From NCBI GenBank assembly GCA_018873245.2, contig JAEMBT020000002.1, forward strand, positions 4,668,001 to 4,732,000: 64,000 nt of DNA, written 5' to 3'. Under the pieces are notes generated by a model that was not told the origin of the DNA, searched no databases, and was given only the letters and a program-made list of their open reading frames with translations. The position numbers and the translations under genes were made by a program. Positions 44,780-55,612 of this stretch are shown here, in pieces (positions within the stretch are counted from its first letter, which is position 1; each line of letters begins with the position of its first letter). Origin of the DNA: Archegozetes longisetosus. Taxonomy: Eukaryota; Arthropoda; Arachnida; Sarcoptiformes; Trhypochthoniidae.

Positions 44780-45450
44780 TCTTTCAACTGTTGCAGGAGT
44801 TGGAATGCTTGCAACTGAAGTATATCGTTGACTGAGTTGGCCTTCTAGTAGATCTGATTCAATGAATTCACAATTTCTTCTTGATATCCTCAGAGATAGC
44901 TATTCCATTGCACAAACAGATGATTGTGATACATACTCTTTTGGTCTTTCTTGACTTTTCAATTTTGAATTTCTCCGGCCTTCTTTGAGACATCCGGCTG
45001 CTTTGCCAAAGTCGGCAATTTTCAAACCAATATTTTTAAAGAGAAAACTATTCCTGGTCTGATTACGTGAGTCACCGGCAAAGAAGATATATGTACGACG
45101 ACTTTTGCAGATTGTACAAAGGCTATGAAGATGCTTTGCAGCGTGAAGTATCCTAACAATCTATTTGAATTTATTTGGAGCCGGAACTTGAGCTCTCAGT
45201 CTAATGAGACAATTCAGTAAATTTTGCAATAAAACATCGTTTTCTCCATGAATATGAAAACGTGCTGAGGAGAAGTGGCATTAGGAAGATATTCAACCGT
45301 AAAATCAAACTCAACTATATTAGCAAATGATATATCGCTACTATTACCATTCATGAGTTCATTCTTAGCCTCGTCATCAACTTTGTCCCTTTTAGGAGCT
45401 CCGAGAATGTACGGATGATATCTCACATAAACCACTTTACTAGACAATCT
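44780..45450 (-). pseudogene. Protein kinase relic, eIF2-alpha-kinase-like
   Basis: Read on the minus strand. A frame from 45447 to 45214 ends in PQHVFIFMEK. The next frame continues NDVLLQNLLNCLIRL, which matches the kinase hinge and alpha-D region. Further down come HAAKHLHSL, then YIFFAGD (family pattern NIFF) and NIGLKIADFGKAAG (45015-44970), a clear DFG motif. Frame changes and a stop separate the pieces, and the catalytic HRD is unrecognisable. IFF before DFG and a long acidic insert in the N-lobe (DKVDDEAKNELMNGNSSD) resemble eIF2-alpha kinases. That assignment is inference from short matches. Confidence 0.5.
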
Positions 45451-46270
45451 TTACCACAATATTCAGTCTCACCTGAAGGCAAGTTTGCATTTGAACCATA
45501 TTTTCCTTGATAAGTAGCTGCAAAAAATCTCTTTCTGAGACATCTTCTGATTTGGATTCCTAAATTAGCCCAATATTTAATTATCTCTTAGGATAATTTG
45601 TAGAACTCATGCGCATATCCCTGTGTAGAACGCTATAAGGGATTATCAAACCTGTCTCTGCTGTCGGTCTATTCTGCTTACCAAGACTTGCACGTTATGA
45701 ATAACTTATTTTCGGATGATTTAATTGCAGTCAAATATTTCAAATGTATTTGTTTTTAGAAGAAGGACTAACAGTGTATTGCTAAATTGAGCAGCAGTTA
45801 GTTTCAGCTATCAGCAAACCTTAAGCAAAATTAATTCTCATGATAGTATTAGTTATTAATCTGATGGATTAAACAACATGAATCTACTTATGTCGATAAC
45901 CGCGTAGTTGGCTTATGAGGTACTTTTAAACGTGACATATTCTATAATATATTATTTGAATTGGTGCTTTGCTATTAAAGTGTTGCTATCAGTAACAGAT
46001 ATATAGAGGACAACAATAGACTAATTAAATAAAGAATCCAATTAAAGTTTAATACAGTATAACTATAATTTAATTTTTGCACGGTGTAATTATTTTATGG
46101 ATTATTTCTCAAGTAAGCCATAATCCATTGCAAATGTGAACCTCTTATAAATTATTTTAGGCTCATTTCATGCCTATGGAACACGAATTGTAGTTTCATC
46201 AATTCTAAACTCTCAAAATAGCTCGAAGCAAATACCATTGAACCCATACTATATTTAAAATTGAATCATA
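45451..46270. other. Intergenic DNA
   Basis: No gene recognised. On the minus strand the first 100 bases contain KRFFAATYQGKYG followed by a good donor (CAG/GTGAG at about 45472), so the kinase relic may have had a further 5' exon here. Confidence 0.3.
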
Positions 46271-46751
46271 CAGGGTTGTCACGAATTTTTACTCGGGGCG
46301 TACAGCTAAAACCACGATACGTACAAATACAAAATACATATCAAACAATTAGTATTTAAAACGGAATGTATGTGTATAAAGGTATTCTTAAATGTTTCAT
46401 TATAGCATTATAATATTTGGTAAAATAATGTTTGACCAGAAGATTCTCTCAATTTAAACTTCGCAAAGCATTTAGGTGCTGTGGTTAAAGATGAAGTTTC
46501 GACAGTTCTTCCGCTAAAGTCTTAAAAATCACATTTTTAAAGTTTTTGCATCAATGGAAAAGAATACTGAACTTTCATGTTCGTATCTTTCACAAATTAA
46601 TGTCATGACAGCTACTAATGGAAAACTTACTGATTTTTTATTATATGTGTAACTTCCGTTTTTAAATACTAATAATTTGACTTATAATCTGTATTTGTAT
46701 CTATTGTGGTTTTCGCTGTACTCCCCAAGTGAAAGGTTCGTGGCAACCCTG
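46271..46751. mobile_element. TA-flanked MITE with ~70-bp inverted ends
   Basis: The ends CAGGGTTGTCACGAA and (reverse complement) CAGGGTTGCCACGAA are bordered by TA. Pairing continues inward through actcggggcgtacag and aaaccacgata. No coding sequence. CAGGGTTG ends recall hAT, but no 8-bp duplication is visible, so the family is open. Confidence 0.7.
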
Positions 46752-48711
46752 TATAAAGTTTTTGTTGTTACCTGGTATTTTTTGAGAACACACCAGATTA
46801 TAGTACAATTTTGAGGATATCTTTAGAATAGATCTTTGAGTTTGCTCATAAATTGAATTTGTAAGAGTCAAAAGTTTATTCAGAAAAGTCTTAAGACTTA
46901 TTGTATAAAATTTCAGATATCACTAAACCTCGAGTTCCACCTAAAATTTCATGAAAATTCAATTTGAAAGAGCAAATAACTTAGTAGTAATAAGATCATA
47001 TATCGATCAGTGAATTGAACTGATCAAAAAACATTATAGGGACGATGTCATTCAATATTCCATGATTACATGCTTACGAGGATATATTTCAAATGAGAAT
47101 CATGGATTGATTTCATTTCTTATACATCTTCAAAAGCATGTCTCAAGTTGCTTATATCCAGTATAATTTGTCTATGAACGCTGACTTGTCCGCAGTCGAG
47201 TGTTCAACGTGTCGTATTCGTGTGAGATAAAGCCTATGGTAATCCAGAAACTTTATTTGCATACAGTTTCTATCGCTTAATTCGCGTCACTTTTCGTAAA
47301 CTCAATTACAGACAAGTGAGCGCTCTTAAGTAACAAATCATACTTGATATGCACAGTTTGAGATATTCTTTTGAAGATGTATAAGTAATGATTTGAATCG
47401 GTGACCTCAAACCTCGATATCCCCTCGTAAGTTGGCGTGCGTATTTGTACCAACGTATTTGTACGATGACATAAGTAAACAAGTCTTCATAATCAACCAA
47501 TCTAATTAAACATTTATTCAGAATAGTTGCTGAAGATTAAAAGCAAGTCACTTTGTTTTGCCAATTTTTATTGACAACGGTTTACGTATGCCTTTACTAA
47601 GTATTTTGACGAATAGGTCGAAAAGTTTCGTCAAATCTGACTAATTGTACTTTGCATTTGCTTAAGGCTTGGATAATGTTTTATTAGTTGCAAAACTCAT
47701 ACGATTTCTTTGAATGTTCTATACATTGATGAAAAAAGTATTTTCTCGAACAATAATTTCTGAAATCCTCTGGGATACCATTAACCAAAAGTTTTTCTGA
47801 ATGTATTCTGAGCGTTGAATACATTGCTTGCGCTGAACAGAGATCTGAGAATAAATCGTGAGAATAGTCTACTCATTCAAGTCTTTAATTAAGACTTAAT
47901 GAATGTTGAGAGTTATCATAGAGATTATTGCAGTCATGCAGTCAACTACTTCAACAAATATATTCAACGTTCTTCTTTCAAATGACACTAAATAAAATAC
48001 CCACAAAAGTTTAGTCAAAACTGAATACAACTTGGGGCAAATTTATAGATAAAAGCTTCACGGATAAGTTCAAAATAATTGACTTCTTGAAGAAAGTCAA
48101 ATGAATATCCATCTTCAGATAAAATATTTCTCTAGTTTTGTTGGAAATAAGGCTTATTAAATAATCTAGAGTATTATTTGACAAATTCAATACTTTTATC
48201 GATTGGTAGAAAATGAGGGCATAAACAGAACATAATTATAGGATTGTAAAAAGTAACAAATTTTGTACTAAGCAAACAGTGATTTTATCATCTGCTATAA
48301 AGCTATAAACAAAGAACTAATCAAATATGTACGATCAAATTGGCCTAATTGCATGTCTGCATAAAACATGTGGTCCGTAGTAAGTAAACTGTTATACCAA
48401 TAGAAATTAGAAAACATGCCATTAAAACATTCTCAAGTAAACACTACTATGCATTGAAAGTCACTACAGTCTGACCAAATTGCAAATCAAATATTTATCA
48501 CAATAAAACACCGTAATATTTTCCAGGGCAAGGTATTGTTTGACTTTGATTATTCGTAGAAGCTTTTGTTAGATTTTAAATATTCATCATTTAAGGCTCA
48601 TTAATCTTGAAACTTGAATCCTTTATATTCAGGTATGTCTCAAATAAATGTTATTTCAGTTTGAATACCAGCAACATTAATGGTTTAAACTGAAATAATG
48701 AGCTAATATTA
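46752..48711. other. Intergenic DNA with one palindromic relic
   Basis: No gene supported. It contains the palindrome at 47073-47431; the rest shows no structure that I can name. Confidence 0.35.
47073..47431. repeat. Imperfect palindrome, probable MITE
   Basis: The ends cttacgagg and (reverse complement) cttacgagg match. The best-paired block is cttatacatcttcaaaag (near 47118-47140), with its complement near 47374-47392. Arms are about 95 bases. The target duplication was not found. Confidence 0.55.
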
Positions 48712-49299
48712 CGAGGGAAGTTCGGGACTATGTAATAACCTATTTCAAAAATATTTTTATGGCATAAATAACATGTCATATGATGCAATAATATTGTTAA
48801 TAAAGAAATAATTCAAATCATTTTGAACAAAAAGATAATCTGAGGTTTCATATTTAAAAGTAAGTTTCTATATGTCAATAGTTCTAAATTTTCGTATTTG
48901 TCATATCTCTTAACAAATTTCTTTAGAAATCCATTGAATTTAAAAGGCATGATAGATACGAAACAATTAGAACTATTGATATATAGAAAAACTTATTTTT
49001 AGATATATATTAAATTTCAGATTATCCTTTTTGTTCAAATTGATTTGAAGTTTTTCATTGTTAACAATATTATTGCCATCCATTGAGTAATTTGACTGAA
49101 TTAGAGTACATTTTGATAGCCAAAACACATAGAAATTAATAGTAATAAGCCATAGGAAATCACTCTTTGAGTGGTCATAACTCGTAAGTGTCTAGCGGTC
49201 AGCCTTTTTTATATGCCTTTTCAAACATCATATGACATGTTATTTATGCCATAAAAATGTTTTTGAAATCGGTTATTACATAGTCCCGAACTTCCCTTG
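48712..49299. mobile_element. 588-bp fold-back element, nearly full palindrome
   Basis: The ends CGAGGGAAGTTCGGGACTAT and (reverse complement) CAAGGGAAGTTCGGGACTAT pair for about 75 bases. After an unpaired stretch of roughly 140 bases in the right arm, pairing continues for another 160 bases to a centre near 48937. TTA borders it on both sides (48709-48711, 49300-49302), which would fit a 3-bp (PIF/Harbinger-like) or TA duplication. Noncoding. Confidence 0.75.
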
Positions 49300-49302
49300 T
49301 TA

Positions 49303-50301
49303 GTTGTAAAACCTCAACAGTCTGAAGACTGAAAATTTTAAGACAAAATTTAAATTTTTTTATATCAGATATAGCTTCGAATAATACGGAAATCTGTTTC
49401 TTTTAAATTGAATGACAGAGTCATTTTTTGATGAAAATTTTGCGTAGGGTTTTTAACTTTAAATCAGTCGATATTTCATTTGAATTTTAATAATACAAAA
49501 GCCAAATCGAAAATCTCTATTCAAAAACTTTTCTTTGATGACATTTTCTAAAAACATTTTCGAATAAAAGCAAATCTTTAGAAAAATCTTTAGGAAATCT
49601 GACATAAAAGAATAATGACTATATGTTATACTCAAATGACGAGATTGGAGTCAAACGTCATACGAGACGTATTAATAATAATTGGCACAATTTGAAATAA
49701 ATAGTATTTCTTCCAAGTGTTCAAGTGGAAAACTGTTCAATGTAAGGTTCTTATCGGAATTGAAGATCAATAACTTTTCATGATTATTACTTTATGAAGT
49801 AATACGTTGATTCGAGCGTCATTTCTGTGGAACGAGACTACAAATGATATTTTATTAATGCCAAACGTTTGCAGTTGCATTCAAAAATCCACTTATCTTA
49901 GACTTAGAAGTAATGAAGTTTAACATGATTTGAAAACTAATCAAAACTAAACTCAATATGAGTCCAAGTTTTACATGCATGCTAACATGGTAAATATAAT
50001 ATATACTTAATTTTTTTATTATAAAAGCTTAATATAGAGGGATCAATCTATCAAAATTTTGAAGCCATCAGTTCTTTCTGAAAAACCTGCAGAGAAATGA
50101 CGAGATTTAAAATGTGCATGTGTGTGTCTGATGGGTCGTCGCTGCATCTGACTTGAATTTTCCAAAAGAATAATATAATAACAACAGAGCGCTTGAATTA
50201 AATAAAAGATTGAATTTCTATTATTCTCTGGCCTATGAAAAATGCTTTCGCAACTTAAAATTTATTCATTGGATTATCTATTCATTCGTTATTGAATATA
50301 T
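49303..50301. other. Intergenic DNA
   Basis: AT-rich, no gene, no clear repeat. A plus frame at 50210-50473 runs into the hAT element that follows and is not called. Confidence 0.35.
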
Positions 50302-50309
50302 ACGAGGAG

Positions 50310-50818
50310 TAGGGATGCCAAGTCTTTTCCCAGAAAAATCTGGAGAAAAAAATCAAAAAAATCAAAGGGGGAGTAAGTGTAATTTTACTTTTATTTACTA
50401 TTCTTTACATAATTTGAGTTATTTCAAAAAATCATATTTTTATTATATTAATTATATTTATCAATCTTCTTAAGCCAACATTTATATTCCTCAACATTTA
50501 ACCAATTATCATCAAATTCACAAAAGTATTTCTGCCTTTTAGACATTTTTAATTAATATTTTAAATATGAACAAAACTTGAATGAACGCATTCAATAGAA
50601 ACTTTATTTAAAATTATTTGACTTCAATACAATGCATACATTTGAAGGATAAAATTGTGTTTCAGAGAGTATTTCAAAGGATTAATGCACTTTAGCTTCT
50701 CTTGGGAAATGGGCTTCGCAAACAACAAACACGAATTATTTCTTATCTCCTTAGAAAAAGTCAGAAATTTCTATAAAAATATTTTGATGTTCTAAAAGCT
50801 GGAGACTTAGCATCCCTA
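50310..50818. mobile_element. Non-autonomous hAT element, same family as 19286-19940
   Basis: Perfect 8-bp duplication acgaggag (50302-50309, 50819-50826). Ends TAGGGATGCCAAGTCT and (reverse complement) TAGGGATGCTAAGTCT. About 325 bases are homologous to the copy in the P450 array. Confidence 0.85.
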
Positions 50819-50826
50819 ACGAGGAG

Positions 50827-53101
50827 TTTTAAATCTGTTCAACTGAATTGGTTTTCATCTTCTAAACTATTTGGTCACTTCAAATCACAATAACGGTTGT
50901 CGATAGTATTAAAGGCACGGAATACCACTGTTTTTACTCAGAAAGTTATTCGAATAAACAAAGAAATGTTAGAATTGACGAGTATTGAACGTTTTCCGTA
51001 TGCAGTACACTCCTAGTATATTGACTAAGTATAAACAATTCAAATAATTGATGATCGAATTTTGGAATGCAAAATGCATAAATCATATAAGAAAAGTTCT
51101 TACAACTTTAAAAATTGCTTTAAAATGATTTAATTCTAAAAGCATGCGAGCAGAGTCGCATTGCTTTTAGATCTAAAAATCATTAGAGATATCTTTGAAG
51201 AGACGTTATTTGCTTGAGTAAGAGTAGAATCGATAGGCATTACTTAGTCTATAGACAGTGTGCACTATTTCATTGTGACATGGAAATAGGTATTCAGACT
51301 TCATTTGATCCTTCAGCTCAATCGGTAGAGTATTGACTACTTGTCCAAAATCAGACGTAAATCTCTTAATGCAATAGTTATAAGAAAACAATCGGAACAC
51401 TTGAGTCAATAAAAGTAAAGCGGTTCTAATGAAAAACAATCAGGATTTCAATAGAAGTTTCCTTTTTATGTACTACTTAAGATTTATTTTACTTTATATG
51501 AGAGAAAGTAAGCTCTAACAGATATTTTTAAAGATATTTTTCATAGTTAACGACAACTTATATGAAAAGCATAAAATCAAAAGTCAATTTATTGTTGCCT
51601 AATAACGCGTGCTTTTAGAAACCATTGGCTTAAAAGCAATTTTCAGCTCTGGTAAAATGTTTGGAACATTAAACTACGAGTGTTTGACTGTTGTAAGTGA
51701 TTTATTAAATTGATTCACATACTAAGGTATGGCTACTTCGCGATGATTCTATTAGCTCTCTTAAGTTACCAAATGCTGTGTCGCAATTTGCTAAGTTGAA
51801 TAACTCCCAGTAAAACTTATATAAACGTTTCAAATCCTTCCAAACAAAATCGAAAATAATGAACAGTTGAATCCCTGAAAACTTATAGATTTTGTGTAAA
51901 GAAAATTGTTGAAAAATAACGTTGAACATTTCAAAATTGAAGTGCTTATTGATGTGTAAATTCAGTTATATCTTGATCGCATAATAACCTCTTCGAGTGA
52001 ATAGCTATTGAAAAAAATCCTTACATTACATCTACTCGGCTTCTAAGCTATAATTGAAGATCATGTTCACTAACAATATTTTTGAACGACTGTTAGCGAT
52101 TTGTATCTCTCATTGTGTTAATGCAAGATATACTCAGACTCAAACACTATTTAGCTTAAAGCATGTTTCACAATAATACTGGTAAGAAACATGAGCTTTC
52201 ATGTTCGAGGTAATTATTCTGTAAAATTTATTTTCTGAACAATTGTATAATTCTTATTAGTTGTAGAATATTATATTTAAGAAACGCGATGAAGGATTGG
52301 AGAGCGAAAAATATATAAGAAAAGTGAGCTGCTATTGAGTGATCGGGAGAAAGAAACATCTAACAAACTATATTTTATAACAGTCTGTTTTAGAATATAC
52401 AAGTTAAGGAAAAACAAAAATTATTGATTAATGACTTATTCCTAGCATGCAGAATACTTTGTCTGGATTTATCTGAAAATTGCTATAGAGAGTCACACAA
52501 AGCGCTATATATCAATTATAATTTATATTTGACAGAGTTTCCAAACATTAATAATTCATCCGTTCATCTATATATATATCACACATCATTCTTATAGGAA
52601 TAACTATCATCTCTAGAGAGACATCAATCAAAATAACTTTGTTTATTCAAATCAAAATCTAATTAGTTATTCAAGAAATAAATAGTACTTTCCTCTTAGA
52701 GTTTAATCAAAAGCTGTGATCATTTAGATGATATCTAACAGTGTAATGACTAGAAATGATTAGAAATGAATGGAAAAAAGCACAATTTTTAACAAATCAA
52801 ATTATCGTACGCCAACTTGACTTGTGTCAATTAATAGAAAGTTAAACAGTCCTAATTGAGCTCTACTTGCTCTTAACTAATTAGTCAATCAATTACTTGG
52901 TCTGTTTGTCTATCTAACCAACAACAAAAAAGAATATGCACTCAATTTGTCACCGAACATTTCAACTATTTATTCTTGTCTCAACATTCTCTTTAGTCAT
53001 GTTTCACAATAAAAGCCTTGAGCAACATCTAATTGTTCTTTGTTATTATTTTTGGGTAAATCTTCTGTCGAATATTTAAGCTGTATCTCAAATCAACTTT
53101 A
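50827..53101. other. Intergenic DNA
   Basis: No gene supported. A tRNA-like A-box stretch (cagctcaatcggtagag at about 51314-51330) has no matching T-arm and is left uncalled. The minus frame 51439-51206 overlaps it and shows no known domain. Confidence 0.35.
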
Positions 53102-53109
53102 ATGTACCG

Positions 53110-53733
53110 TAGACCCGTTCATCGGGTTCGGGTCGGACTCGTTCCGGTTCGACTGAAGCTGAAAATCTCAAGTTCGTTCGGATCAGGTCGGGTTAGATAA
53201 GTCGCTCGAGAGTTATTTCAAAGTGTTTTATGTTGAAGGATACAGTTTCGAAAAATGTGCTTGTGATAGTGTTACATTAGCATAAACAAGCATTTTTGTA
53301 TAAAATTTGATAGAGATCTATTATAGCGCATCCAATCATACATTCAATGTTGAAGATCTCAAATCAGATCCAATAAAATTCTGGATTAAGTTCGTTCATG
53401 TATTCCCAAAGCTTTCACAACTGGCTTAATTTATTCATTCAGTTTCTCCAATTAACTTGTCGAGTGAGGGAAACTTTAATTATACAGGTTTAACGTTGAC
53501 TTATATTAATAGTAAATCCACTTTAGATCCGTAAAAAGTAGAACAAATTTTATTCATTAGATATCATTTTGATTTATTGCGAACACAATGCAGACTCCAG
53601 CTAAATAAATCAATAAACTTATTAAACTTGATCTCTTTACCAATTTTAACTTTCGTTCGGATAGAGTCGCACAAGGGGACAGAAAATGTGGGTCAGATCG
53701 GGCCGGAAGCTTTTGACTCGATATACAGGTCTA
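53110..53733. mobile_element. Non-autonomous hAT element with GGTTCGG-type ends
   Basis: The ends TAGACCCGTTCATCGGG and (reverse complement) TAGACCTGTATATCGAG are inverted. The flanks atgtaccg (53102-53109) and atgtactt (53734-53741) agree at 6 of 8. The first 110 bases carry a GGTTCGGGTCGG word; its counterpart at the right end is short. The word is similar to, but not collinear with, that of the element at 8223-9242. Confidence 0.65.
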
Positions 53734-53741
53734 ATGTACTT

Positions 53742-55183
53742 CCCAGATGCACAGATTTTAAGATTCAATAAATAAAATTATAGACAACTGATACTTAAAA
53801 TGCACTTTCACCTGTTTTAAAGGCAGATAAGACAAGGCAGGTAAACTTCCAGATTAAATTAAGAATAATAGTATAGTAGACCAAACAAGGCAAAACTTTT
53901 ATGTTCTTCTATACAATCATCGAGCACATGTTTCATGATATATGCTTCAAGCTTTTTAGTTAAAGTAAACAAAATATTTACTTGATTTAAAAAACTTTCA
54001 AATCAACTCTTTCATTAAAACTTATTTTATAAGAGCTCAGATATGTTTTAATTATACATTACATTCCTTTAAATACGGAATCAAAAGTTTAAAGAAAAAC
54101 TGTTCCAAAAGTAATCAAAATCAAAAACTAAAGCAAACAAAGTGTTTAAATATGTTAAGAATGAGTACACTCAGGCCATGGTTAACAGCACATATTATTG
54201 AAGATGACAAGTTATTTGACAATTGATGGCTCAAATGATTGCGGTGGTCACTTACATTTTGCACATTTATCTTCTGAGGTTCCAAATGAAGTTATAAACT
54301 TGAGTAGAAAAATCCAAATAAAATCCTTGTTTGAATTGCTGTCAGTTCAGCTGCTCATTCAGAGCCATTCATTTGACATACAAAAGGAGTTGCGATAAAT
54401 TCAGATGCATATATTAATCAATGTACCAAAAATAGACTTGTTAAATTTATTCAGAAATAACATTCAGATGATAATTACATTTTGTGGCTAGATTTAGCCA
54501 GTTCCATTATTTAATCGAAACAATTTCATCATTCGAAGAGTTAGACATCAACTGTGTTAAAAGGATGAAAATATTCCAAATATGCTACAACTTAGAAATA
54601 TGAGCTCACTTAAAAAGAGATATATATTCTGAGGAATGGACAGCTGAATCAGATGAACAATTGATCAGAAAAATAAGAAGATAAATTAAGAAATTGCCAG
54701 AAGGCTATTATTGCGTACTAGAACTAAAATACTGGTTGCTGTCGGCAACGGACCACTATCAGTAATTAACTAAAATGTGAAATTTATCTATTATTATATT
54801 AATTCTAAGTAAAATATCTTCAGTTCTAATTGATTAATTAAAAGGACCGTAAATAATTGGATTTCATTCGGATATTTTCTCCGAACATCTTAATGCTTGC
54901 GTAAAAAATTGGCTTAACTCAATGCCCACATAGTTCTAATTCCCAAATGTTTATTGAATTAGAACTAATTAACACCAAAGTTTACTCCTATCCAAACTTA
55001 TAATTAAGTTCAACTAAATAAAGAACTTCTGTGCGATGCTGCAGAAATTTTAATTCGATAAATAAACTTGAAAACTGTTAGGAAATAACGCTTGAATGGC
55101 ATCATATAATGTGATCGAGTTAGATATCTCTAGACAATGTTTTTCTGATAATCAGTTCGTTTATTGTATAAATTCCGATAACT
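53742..55183. other. Intergenic DNA
   Basis: No gene supported. A 66-codon plus frame at 54198-54398 has no recognisable domain or supporting splice context. Confidence 0.35.
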
Positions 55184-55191
55184 GTATGAGG

Positions 55192-55604
55192 TAGGGATAC
55201 TACTTGTCTAGCTTCACGCTGGAATCTTTACAATAGTTCCAGTCTTCGGGCTTCTTTCCATTGTTTGTCTTGAGCTTTAAACTGGAGGTTAGAATTTATA
55301 GTACAAAAATCTAATATTTGTAAGAACCTAAACTAGATTTCAACACTTCTAAAATCCTTTAAAGTAGAGAAGATCACATTCGATGCACTAAATCTTGTAA
55401 CTGATTTGTGTTGAAAATCAATATTTAAAAGTTTTTCTGGAAGAAAATGTAAACTAAAGGTTGAAATGTAATGAACATCGATATACTTATTCGTAAAAGC
55501 ATCAACAAGTTCAACTTAAACATGATGGTGAACCTGAAAAAAATTGTAAAAATTAATCGATAATTTTTGTCGAACTTTGAACCAAGCTGCGGGTGGCATC
55601 CCTA
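55192..55604. mobile_element. Short non-autonomous hAT-like element
   Basis: The ends TAGGGATACTAC and (reverse complement) TAGGGATGCCACC are inverted. The flanks gtatgagg (55184-55191) and atatcagg (55605-55612) match at 6 of 8. The TAGGGAT start is shared with the 50310 family, but the interior is different. Confidence 0.6.
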
Positions 55605-55612
55605 ATATCAGG

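Noticed and set aside
46271-46751. Assignment of the CAGGGTTG-ended MITE to hAT
   Set aside because: The ends look hAT-like, but the flanks show only a TA repeat and no 8-bp duplication, so the family was left open.
51312-51365. tRNA-like stretch with an A-box resembling cagctcaatcggtagag
   Set aside because: No paired acceptor stem, no T-arm with a B-box and no consistent anticodon stem were found. At most it is a decayed tRNA-derived fragment.
54198-54398. 66-codon plus frame with Cys and His residues
   Set aside because: The Cys/His spacing does not fit a known finger and nothing around it suggests a gene.
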